In this document: piece after piece, positions 1-64,000 of the stretch
Position numbering within the stretch: the first letter of the stretch is position 1
How the letters are laid out: every line of letters starts with the position of its first letter
From: Bombyx mori
Taxonomy: Eukaryota; Arthropoda; Insecta; Lepidoptera; Bombycidae
NCBI RefSeq assembly: GCF_030269925.1
Contig: NC_085127.1
Coordinates: 9,059,501-9,123,500, forward strand
Length of the DNA stretch: 64,000 bases
Reading direction: 5' to 3'
Notes under the pieces: generated by a model
What the model saw: the letters and a program-made list of their open reading frames with translations, nothing else
Told to the model about the DNA's origin: nothing
Databases searched by the model: none
Made by a program: the position numbers and the translations under genes

Positions 1-72
1 CCGAGTTGCGACCTCATCGTCGTGATTAGGAAACCGTGTCTACCACGATTTGCCGGTGACATTCTGTATTAT

Positions 73-405
73 CTATACATATAAATAAAATTAAAATAAC
101 CGCTTTTTACTACATGCATATGAATGTATATACGGTACATACACCAAAATAACATTTTTACAATTTTTGTCTGTCTGTCTGTTTTTTCCGGCTAATCTTT
201 GGAACGGTTGGACCGATTTTGATGAGAGTTTCACTAATAAGTAGCTGATGATATAAGGAGTAACTTAGGCTAGCTACTTTTTTTAGACTAGCTTCGCCCC
301 GCGGCGTCACCCGCAGCTATTGACGTACCGCGCGCAACATGGCGGGCTCCGCCTATCAATAACGAAATGTAATGTTTCCGAAGCGAAGCGAGGGTGGGTC
401 GCTAG
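73..405 (+). mobile_element. Non-autonomous Helitron-like element, family E
   Basis: The element starts TCTATACATA after an A and ends GGGTCGCTAG before a T, the 5'-TC...CTAG-3' pattern of Helitrons inserted between A and T. It contains GGCTAATCTTTGGAACGGTTGGACCGA, of a kind common in moth repeats. The CGAAGCGAAGCGAGGG part near its 3' end is shared with the copy at 6382-6619. There is no coding capacity. Confidence 0.65.
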
Positions 406-590
406 TCTAATATAAATTCATTAGCATTAACCAAGTTTGCTCGTGAACTTTTTCAAAAGCTTATTAACCACTTTAGACAAGCAGGACTTTCAGTATCCAT
501 AAAAATAAGAATATACGCTTCCTGAATAAAAGTTAATTCAATATTTACATATTTTTTTTATTAAATCTTTTAAAAATTCTAGTCACCAAA

Positions 591-706
591 TTTTAGTGGT
601 AAGTAGCGACTTGGCTGTGCTCCTGGCATTGCTGATGTCCTTGAACGACGGTAACTACTCACTATCAGGTCCAGGTGGGCTGCATACTCGTCTGTCTAAG
701 AAAACC
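591..706 (+). repeat. SINE-like repeat, family B
   Basis: Shares the GGTAAG...TTGGCTCTG...CATTGCTGA...GGTGGGC...CTCGTCTG arrangement with copies at 32874-32996 (minus) and 55716-55829 (plus). This copy is diverged. Confidence 0.55.
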
Positions 707-996
707 ATCTTTTTTTCTACAACTTCTCTTTGTGTATGCCGCCTAAGAAATTTATTAGAACCTTCCTATTCGTTTTTAAATTATCAGATAAATAATGACC
801 GGTGAGTCTGTAATAAGTCGCAGATTCTTAGTCGTTATTAAAATATGAGGCAGTTTTGGGTGTTATATTACGTTTCCTAGAAGAATTATTTTGTTTAAAC
901 GTTCGAAACGACTTCTTTGGATTAGTTCCGTCACAAGTAAAAAATATGTTTCATTATAGATGTCGATAGCCCGGTACACAACTTGTAATTATAACT

Positions 997-1140
997 GTTG
1001 TAACTATACTTAAGACCTTAGAACTAATATCTCAAGGCGGGTGGCGGCATTTACGTTGTAGATGTCTATGGGCTCCAGTAACCTCTTAACACCAGGTGGG
1101 CTGTGAGCTCGTTCACCCGTCTATGCAATGAAAAAAAACA
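997..1140 (+). repeat. SINE-like repeat, family A, 5'-truncated
   Basis: Family A is the commonest repeat in the window. In sense orientation it runs from ACTGGTGGTAGGACCTC through GGGGCAGCCGTTGTAACTA and CGCATTTACGTTGTAGATG to an A-rich tail after CATCTAAGCAATAAA. This copy has only the 3' two thirds. I cannot say whether the family is a SINE or the 3' end of a LINE. Confidence 0.75.
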
Positions 1141-1870
1141 CAAACATTCCACTATAAAGCAATGACATTTAAAGTCATTTGTAGCATCAACTCGATACCT
1201 TTACCGCTCGTTCCACTTTAATAGTATCAGAAGAATATTTAACAAAAATTTATGTGAAAATTATAAAACATAATAATAGGATTTATGTTTGATAGGTTCC
1301 AAAATGAGATTCAATAGATATTGTTGTTTTTTATTTAGTTCATAGACATAGATTTAAATCATAAATATAATGATAATAATATCAAATATTCCTCAGAAGA
1401 CATTCACTAAGTTATGTTTCCAATATGACTGATAAATAGAAATGATGTTAATTATCCATAGATACACAGTCTAACAAACTAGAACTTGCTCCTCAAGTTT
1501 CTCGGAGAACTCGATCAAAGTCCTTGGGCCAGCTTTCCGACGGTCTAATAAACCCGCAAAAAGTTTACGTAAATAAAAGAGTCTCCAGCTCTGAACTGTT
1601 CTTGATTTACTCTGTCTATGAACGTACATATATTTCTTGAAACTCTAGTGAAATATATAGCACAATATAGTATGTTAGTTTGCACAATAATTTTGAAAGT
1701 TTACAATTGCTATAGTTATATATAATTTTCTATAGTCGTTTATGAACAACAACTACTGAATGAACAAACATACTTTGTTGTAGTTTGTTTTGATTCTAAG
1801 TGATACCATAAAAAAGTAGTAATACAGTACATACTATTGATGCTACTAGTTCATACCTAAATCTTATACC

Positions 1871-2038
1871 TTTAAACGAGCAATTCTTGTATACTAAAAT
1901 ATATATAATCTGAATCTCGGAAACGGCTCCAACGATTTTTATAAAATTTAGTATACAGGGGATTTCGGGGGCGATAAATCGATCTAGCTACGATTTATTT
2001 TCAGAAAATTTTGTTTTAATCGTGTTTTCAATAATCCT
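1871..2038 (+). repeat. Interspersed repeat, family J
   Basis: Begins TTTAAACGAGCAATTCTTG and contains CTCGGAAACGGCTCCAACGA and CGATCTAGCTACGATTTATT. It recurs at 20026-20200 (minus) and 51028-51196 (plus). It has no coding capacity; a Helitron-type origin is possible. Confidence 0.65.
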
Positions 2039-4223
2039 CTTCCAAACATCTATTGGCGAATAATAATATTATTTTTAAAGACACAATAATACCAAAGCTA
2101 TTTCAGCAGATGGCGTTGTTAAGACACACGAAAAACACAATTTATCAAACAAAACAAAATCATCGTCTAGTATATATTATTATCATTATCTTGGTACTAC
2201 CTGCACAACCACATAATTTATTCTTAGATGCTTTATTCAAAATGGGACGTATCACTCCCACTATTGACATAATAATATTTTCTGCTACAGATCATTCCAA
2301 CTATAAGACATCTTCTTTAAAGCCCTGAAAAGAGTGTTCTTGGTCAGCATAAAGCAGTTTTGCTGACAGATACAGCGCACATCATGGCTTCTTGCCATTA
2401 GGAGGGCCTAAAGGTTAGACTTATGTTTATTGTTAAATTCATCTCACCTTTTATTAAAATTTACACATAATTACTGACATAAAATTATTTCAAAATGAAT
2501 GTGTTAGAGTATTTTTGTTTATTTAAACAATATTTTGTTTTTAATAGATATTCCTAGGTACTAATATATCAAAACACCCATGGTACCCCAAGTACCTACA
2601 TTGATCTAAATGTATATAATAATAATAATATGATGTTGTGCAATAATGTAATAAAGCAACTCTACTCCACTTTAGGCTTAAAAGACATTAACTTCTTTGT
2701 AGATTAGTCTGCAAAATAAAATGTGTTCTTAACAGAGTAAGCAAACTAGGTATACATGTACAAAACAGTACAGTTATTTCCAAAGGGTTGCATAAATGCA
2801 TTAAAACACATCAAATAATACAATTTCGCCCACAATATAAACTCTTATTATGATAAAATCAGACACAAGTGCTGGTATAAGATAGAATCTTTGCCTACTT
2901 ATAAGTTTCCAGACGTACTCATACATTAGATATATCAGTCACGTCATTCGCAATTACGTAGAACTCCACCAGCTGTATCATTCTCAAAGGTAAATATTAT
3001 TCAGTCGAATAATAAGATAATAAATTCATACACTCAGTCTTGCAAAACGATAATTCCGTTTCCCAAGAGATACAAATTGCTAAGTTTGAGTTCTATTCCA
3101 TTTTAGTGGCGCATGGAGCCTTATTAATTATGAGTAAAGTATCGCTTATTTTACTAGATACTGATTAATTATTTCATAAAAATGTGCCAATTTTTCGGTA
3201 AAATAAAAACTTGATTACCATTTCCATTCATTTCATAAGTTTTACATTTAGAACGATACCAATATTACACCATATACATATATATTTTATATACATACTA
3301 GATGAGATGAATTTAACACAATGCTTTGCCAAGGTGAAACGTATAGCAAATCAATGGAAATGGTGACCAGTTATCATAAGACTGTCTCGTAGATAATCTC
3401 TATGGTCATTGCTCCATTTTTTCATCTTTTTTATTATCCGAGAAGAGCACAGTCCCTCTGGTATTAAATAGTTAATGGAGAGCCTAGACATAGAACGCAT
3501 GATTTATGACAGAAGTTGGAAGGATGGTAGCCGCATCCCGTAGGGGTTCGCAATACGACCTACCACCAGTAAATCTAGCTGTGACTAATCGTAGAACGAG
3601 ATCCATCAACCTATCTAGCCAAATAAAACATTGAAGTAAAATTGTATTACTATCGACAAACGATAAATTTTTGCCTAGTGAAAAAACATGACATCCTTTC
3701 TAAGCAACCTACATATGTACGTAATCTATAGACAGAACTCAGGCAGAGAAAGTTTCATTGGAATTGTATTAAAGTATTCGTCCATAATTCAACTGTAACA
3801 AGAAAACGAGGATTCAACCTCAATATGTGCTCAAGGTGTCGGTATTCAGTGAAGCGAAGTTAAAGGAGCAAACTTTGCGAATTCGCCCCCGGGGCCGATC
3901 CAACTTCTCTGTTGCAATAAATAAGGATTTTAGCGACAAATTACCACACGAAAACGTTTTACCCTTTCTTGGCAGAGTTTCGAACTTAGTGAAAATGGGA
4001 TGCCCAAAAGAACGTTTGGCACAATGCAAACAAAGCTTTCGATTCCACTTTATTATCGCAAGGAACTTATCGTTGTTTTGTTTTCGCTACAATTAACTGC
4101 AAATACCATAAGCTGCATAGCTTAAAGAATTAAAAAAACCAATTGAAATTTAAAAAAAATAATTGAATTTTGTAAATTTGTTAGATTATAAATTATCTGT
4201 TTAAAAACTACACACTTTAATTA

Positions 4224-4489
4224 TCTATATATAGGTATATAAAAATGAATTGCTGTTCGTTAGTCTCGCTAAAACTCGAGAACGGCTGGACCGATTTGGC
4301 GAATTTCGGTCTTGAATTATTTGTGGAAGTCTAGAGAAGGTTTAAAAGGTAGATAAATATGAAAATACTCGAAATTAAATAAAAATAACAATTTTGTTTT
4401 CCCTTTGATGTGTCCCCCGTCGGACGGATTATTTTTGTTTGTCGTGTATTTATCGATTGAGGCACTACGAAGTCTGCCAGGTCAGCTAG
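4224..4489 (+). mobile_element. Non-autonomous Helitron-like element, family C
   Basis: TCTATATATA start after A, GGTCAGCTAG end before T. Internal landmarks are GAATTGCTGTTCGTTAGTCT and GTGTCCCCCGTCGGACGGAT. Four copies are in the window; the others are near 42175, 46833 and 60789. Confidence 0.75.
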
Positions 4490-5823
4490 TCTTGAATAAA
4501 TTTAAGTATCGAAGGTGAAATTAAACGTGAGATGGCGCCACACCTGATCTTAAAGTTATAATAAACATTTCTAACACGTTTTTGAAAAGTAATTGGTATC
4601 CATGATGTTTCCCCCTCTCATCCATTTCCTAAGAGTTTTTTTCTTGACTGATCAGTTTGAATTTTTTAATTATAATAATTAACATTTAATACTTAATAAT
4701 TTACATTATAAATAAATAAAATTTGATATTTAACTTCCAAGTCCACATCTATGCAATTTTTTTCTGATATAACTTAAATATCTCCGGGAGCATAATAAAC
4801 ACATTTTCCAGGGTGATAGAGCGTCCGATATCTTATTACAGCGAGTTTGTAAAATGACGAAACGCTTCTCGAATCACTGCTTTTATAGTCTGCGCTACCG
4901 ATATTCACCTTCTTATACTGTAGTAACATATTTTTTTAATCAAAATGATGCTCTATCTTCAAGAACTCAACGTTCAAAATTTGTCGTAGTATAACCCAAA
5001 GAGCTATAAGCTGATATAGGCAGATTTTTTGTCGACCGAGATGGATAGAGCCAAGGAGATGAGGGCAACTTGATTGAAAATGACTTTACTAGAAAGAGGT
5101 GGTTTTAGGGATCATTCTAAAATGTGGAACGTAACAATACATTAATAAGATAAGGTAGTTAATAAGATAAGATAAGGTATAAGAATATCTCAAACTTCTT
5201 CAATAATAAGAAAATGGAACACAAACCCAAGAAATATTTCACTCAACTAAAGAGAAGAAAGATCAGCTTTACATAGTAACTTACAACGTCAGAACTTAAT
5301 AATGAAACAGCTGTTATTCTTTAAAGGAGGCCTTCACCTTCACGTGAGGAGGGGTCCATGCAAACAAACTTCTATACATTTTTTTAAAACGTTGTCTAGA
5401 TTTATACTTTTGTAAGGAAACGGAAGGGAGAGAGAGGGGAAGCAAATTAAGTGAAACACGTGTCATAACATCAGTACTTTTTTTCTTCTTCTCTTTTCTT
5501 CTTTATATTTAAAATATGTATGCAACCTACTATTTGTATGGAATAAAAGGCTTATTATTATTATTATATAAGAATATTATATCTTGAAATTAAGAAATCG
5601 TTGCTCTTGATTGGCTCAAAACTACCCGGAGTCATCTGTCACCCACATACGTATGTTGAGTAGCAGCAATTTACATTTCCTTTTCGCCGGTCTTCAAAGC
5701 ATACGGAGGAGGCACAAAATACTTAGGGAGCCAAAATTCGGGCAAGATCCTTATCCCGGGACTTTGGCTCGATAACGACTGCTCAGTGCGAACAGAGAAG
5801 AGCTCTGTTGCTCACATCTCACT
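4490..5823. other. Upstream region without recognisable genes
   Basis: No coding segment is supported. At about 5305-5580 the sequence ends in an AATAAA-like signal followed by TTA repeats (AATAAAAGGCTTATTATTAT) and may be the 3' end of a LINE. The GC-richer stretch 5600-5820 is unassigned. Confidence 0.4.
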
Positions 5824-6062
5824 ATTTATTTATTTATTGCTTTGATGGATGTACGAGCTCACCGCCCACCTGGTGTAAAGTGGATACCGGAGCCCATAGA
5901 CATAAAAGCCGCCACCCACCTTGAGATATACGTTTTGAAGTCTCGGTTTTTCCAATACAACGACTGCACCACCATTCAAACCGAAACCCATTACTGCTCC
6001 AGAAATAAGCAGGGTGCTGGTACCTACTCGTGCGGACTCACAAGATGTCTTACTACCAGTAA
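5824..6062 (-). repeat. SINE-like repeat, family A
   Basis: Nearly full-length, diverged copy. On the plus strand it runs from a T-rich end through GAGCTCACCGCCCACCTGG to CTACCAGTAA. Confidence 0.75.
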
Positions 6063-6381
6063 CTACACCTGATTTTGGATTCGCAAGTCGAGCATTGCCT
6101 TCAACGGCGGTCTGCAGAAACAAGTCGTTAACGAATTGTTTGACGCGAATACGCCGCTGCCCCTCCCTTTGCTCGCGAATCAACAGCTAAGGATAATAAA
6201 TAAAACGTAAGTGCGATTTAAAAATCATGTTTCATCACCGTCTCCAAGAACTTAAATGGTATGAAGACGATTCAAGCATTCAAATAGTAATGTAATAATA
6301 CAACATGTTCGATGTATGTATATGAGTTACATTTGGTTAATTGAGTTTCATTAATCTCTAAGCTAGTTAAAAAGTTATTAA

Positions 6382-6619
6382 TCTATACTAATACTAATAC
6401 TTAATACTTAATATTATATAAAGAGGAAAGATTTGTTTGTTTGTTTGTTTCGAATAGGCTCCGAAACTACTGGACCGATTTGAAAAATTCTTTTTCCATT
6501 AGAAGCCGACATTGTCCCTGATGAACATAGGCTACTTTTTTTTATTTATTTTTTATTTTATTTTTTTGGTTTCATGTGTGTTTTAATGTTTCCGAAGCGA
6601 AGCGAGGGCGGGTCGCTAG
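6382..6619 (+). mobile_element. Non-autonomous Helitron-like element, family E
   Basis: TCTATACTAATAC start after A and GGGTCGCTAG end before T. Carries GTTTGTTTGTTTGTTTCGAA and CCGAAGCGAAGCGAGGGCGG. Confidence 0.7.
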
Positions 6620-6720
6620 TATAGTATACACGTACAAATAGTCTAAGCATCACTAAATACTAATAACTAGCTTTATACATTTTACTGATGTGAGCAAGTA
6701 ACTGTTAAGGATTATTATCT

Positions 6721-7379
6721 GACTTTTTGGCGGGAACGCAAGGAGTGAAGTTGTATGATTGGTTTTATTTTGTCTATTTAATGTCTCTTCAGGTTTAAAT
6801 GTGTAATAACGGTGGTTTATTAACAGTTTAATATCTGTGAAAGTGCACAAATGTGGGAAAATTAAACAAAGCCGCTGGACGCAACTTCTCGGGATCCCCT
6901 AAAAAGTCCACTGAAAAAATCTCAGTAAATGACCACCATTTTACTGAGGTTATATTTCATCCCACATCATCTCATCTCATTTCATTTAATTTCATCCCAG
7001 TTTTTTTTTTCATGCTTAGACGTGTGTACGAGCTCACAGCCCACCTGGTATTAAGTGGTTACTGGAGCCCATAGACATCTACAACGTAAATGCGCCACAC
7101 ACCTTGAGATATAAGTTCTAAGGTCTCAAGTATAGTTACAACGGCTGCCCCACCCTTCAAACCGAAACGCATTACTGCTTCACGGCAGAAATAGGCGAGG
7201 CGGTCGTACCTACCCAAGCGGACTCACAAGAGGTCCTACCACCAGTTGATTAATGTCTTAAATTAATCATCTTTATTTCATTTCACTACATAATATCATT
7301 TCTCATAAAAATAAGAATATAAATTAAAATAAGACCTAAAGGTCTTAGTTACTAGGTCGTAAAATCCCTTTAAAAAAAC
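6721..7379 (+). mobile_element. SINE-like repeat, family K, interrupted by family A
   Basis: Begins GACTTTTTGGCGGGAACGC and ends in an A-rich tail; intact relatives lie at 40506-40918 and 15905-16307 (minus). A family A copy occupies 7001-7246. Without it the flanks ATTTCATCCCAGT and TGATTAATGTCT join exactly as in the uninterrupted copy near 40780. Confidence 0.75.
7001..7246 (-). repeat. SINE-like repeat, family A, nested in family K
   Basis: A complete minus-strand copy with its T-run at 7001, inserted in the family K element. CCAGT occurs at both edges, but on the right it coincides with the element's own end, so the target duplication is uncertain. Confidence 0.8.
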
Positions 7380-7404
7380 AAGTGCTAATAACTAATCTAT
7401 GCAC

Positions 7405-8464
7405 CAGCGTGACCAGATTTAGTAGATTTCTACTTTTTTGGTAGATTTTGAGGTACTGGCAACAGAATTTAGTATGTAAAAATTATTTGGTATATTTTAG
7501 TAAAATTCACGCTTTTCAGTTATTCTAGTACTTTTTTGGCATAACGGACAAATTTGGGATATTCCCCCTTTCATCGAATGAATTGTAACTATTTAATTTT
7601 CATTCTTTTCTTTACCATTCGTGCCTTGAGCATAGTGTGATAGACCAGTGGGAATTCTTTCATTGAGAATTTTTATAATCGAGCTTAAAATGAAACATAA
7701 ATGTACACAAGGATATCGTGATGTCCTATTCATCACGATATCCTTGTAGTTGCAACAAAAAACATGCAAATTGTTGACAAAGAATATAGGGAATCAAAAT
7801 TAGATGTTTCCGTGCCTAATTTATTGTCAACTTCTAGTTGAAACTTTTATGGTGGATAAATTTTGGAGTGCAGGCAGCCAAATCTGTGATGCGAATAGCA
7901 AACCAAGGTATGGCAATTTGTCCCGATTTGTGAAGCAGATGACGACACTACCTTTGTCAAACGCCAAAGTAGAAAGAATAATTTCTGATATTAATAGGAT
8001 TAAAAATTAAGATCGAAATCAATTTAATAATAAGAATGTTGCTGCAATCATGCATGGAAAAGAGGGGCTACGTCAGTTGATGTCGCACATTTGATCCTGA
8101 CAGAACTATTATCAAGTTAATGGACTCAAAACAACTTTATGAAAATGTTACCCAACATAAAGAGAAGAAGTTTAAGTCTCATTTTATTATTTCTATTTTT
8201 TATTTAGATAGATTTTAGTTAAATATTTTTTAGAGATTTTTATTTAGAATTTAATTTAAAAAAATAACATTGGTCTCTTTAATTAATTGTGGTTTCTTTT
8301 TATTATTTTATTGTTTAGTCAAGAAGATTCATGTTTTTACATTGTAACACGACAGCAAAAAAAGTATAATAGATTTTGAGTATTTCTCGTTCTCTTTTGG
8401 TAGAATTTAGTAGATTTGAACCTCCACAAGCAGTAGATTCGTCAAATAAAATCTAGTCACACTG
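7405..8464 (+). mobile_element. Decayed hAT DNA transposon just upstream of the dynein start
   Basis: A 1,060-bp element bounded by imperfect inverted ends (CAGCGTGACCAGATTTAG on the left; CAGTGTGACTAGATTTTA as reverse complement on the right) and flanked by the exact 8-bp duplication CTATGCAC (7397-7404 and 8465-8472), the hAT hallmark. It holds the end of a transposase frame (7804 to about 8100), broken by stops. A perfect 16-bp inverted repeat lies inside (7708-7723 with 7731-7746). It is unlikely to be active. Confidence 0.88.
7804..8100 (+). pseudogene. hAT transposase C-terminal remnant
   Basis: The 68-codon open part ends RFVKQMTTLPLSNAKVERI and ISDINRIKN. After a stop the same frame continues with RNQFNNKNVAAIMHGKEGL. 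This matches the hAT dimerisation region pattern (LPhSNA-VER-FS, then RN--L and K-E). The upstream catalytic part is missing or unrecognisable. Confidence 0.7.
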
Positions 8465-8472
8465 CTATGCAC

Positions 8473-8584
8473 TGCACCTGTCATTCTTGTCAAATAGGTT
8501 GCGAGAAGAGGAGTTTACAAAGATTTCGACTGTTCTTTTCATTTATTGATTATTGAACCATATCATCAAAGCTCCTAGAACACC
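8473..8584 (+). promoter_or_regulatory. Presumed 5' UTR / proximal promoter of the dynein gene
   Basis: Only 112 bp separate the right target duplication of a hAT remnant from the start codon. I see no TATA box at a convincing distance and cannot place the transcription start, which may lie here, inside the hAT remnant, or upstream with a noncoding exon spliced in. The assignment rests on position only. Confidence 0.35.
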
Positions 8585-63831
<55,247 letters not shown>

Positions 63832-64000
63832 GTACGTATTTTGCTATCATAATATTTTATTTTCTTTATAATTATCATATTCATTATTCTGTAGGCTTTT
63901 AACTTCAGATTCAATTTTATAAACTTCAAATTCAATTTTTTAAACACCGAATTCAATTATGTAATCCTAATACAGGCTTGCACGCTTAAAAGGAGACTCC
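63832..64000 (+). other. Start of intron 83 to window edge
   Basis: AT-rich intron sequence following the exon 83 donor. No further dynein exon is recognisable before the edge. Confidence 0.6.

Larger units (their letters stand above)
406..4223. other. Upstream region without recognisable genes
   Basis: The sequence is AT-rich, with three identifiable repeat copies (591-706, 997-1140, 1871-2038) listed separately. From 2040 to 3820 I see no long open frame, RNA gene or clear repeat. A possible short repeat tail (CCTACCACCAGTAAA) lies at 3558-3574. At 3827-4096 an 89-codon plus-strand frame overlaps a 69-codon minus-strand frame in a slightly GC-richer block; I recognise neither. Confidence 0.5.

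Noticed and set aside
5158..5190. Short AAGATAAGGT tandem repeats as a CRISPR-like or satellite array
   Set aside because: Only two or three imperfect units of simple sequence; no spacer structure, and CRISPR arrays are not expected in an insect genome.
7021..7074. Recurring peptide YELTAHLVLSGYWSP and similar (also near 21490 and 46090)
   Set aside because: These frames lie in antisense copies of the family A repeat and change with each copy's mutations; no protein is implied.
63976..64000. Possible exon 84 after TACAG at 63975
   Set aside because: The bases after the AG translate to ACTLKRRL or stops, which does not fit the conserved residues expected after LLRTF in dynein. Treated as intron.

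Overview
The window looks like lepidopteran, silkworm-type nuclear DNA. It is AT-rich and intron-dense, and it carries many short repeats of kinds familiar from Bombyx, including Bm1-like SINEs, Helitron-like elements ending in CTAG and LINE reverse-transcriptase remnants. The species is inferred from this repeat content and from protein similarity recalled from memory; no database search was possible.

One gene dominates. From the ATG at 8585 to the right edge, the plus strand encodes cytoplasmic dynein 1 heavy chain (ortholog of Drosophila Dhc64C and human DYNC1H1). I could place 83 coding exons on one splice path: 12,468 nt, 4,156 codons, frame kept throughout. The order is N-terminal tail and dimerisation region (exons 1-27), linker (28-37), AAA1 (38-44), AAA2 (45-52), AAA3 (53-58), AAA4 (59-64), stalk coiled coil 1 (65-67), microtubule-binding domain (68-69), stalk coiled coil 2 (70-71), AAA5 (72-77) and AAA6 (78-83). 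The C-terminal part, roughly 450-500 residues by comparison with the family, lies beyond the window.

The most interesting feature is a tandem pair of alternative exons, 68a (48575-48770) and 68b (49599-49797). Both encode the first half of the microtubule-binding domain. They share entry and exit phases, agree at 46 of 66 aligned residues, and keep the frame only if exactly one is used. The intron between them holds a perfect GC-rich 12-bp inverted repeat and a long pyrimidine tract. The motor may therefore be made with two different microtubule-contact surfaces. A second possible alternative exon of 48 nt (34184-34231) lies between the AAA1 and AAA2 exons.

Bases 1-7404 upstream contain repeats and no gene I recognise. 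A decayed hAT transposon (7405-8464, 8-bp target duplication) ends 120 bp before the start codon. The introns act as a trap for mobile elements: a LINE insertion with a 5' inversion and 11-bp target duplication (11018-12745), a minus-strand LINE fragment (about 22340-23010), piggyBac-like TTAA elements (one with a Helitron inside), a Harbinger-like element with a MADF-like ORF inside a Bm1 copy, a pogo-like element, a hAT MITE, mariner-like MITEs with an empty-site paralog, and many SINE-like copies in both orientations.
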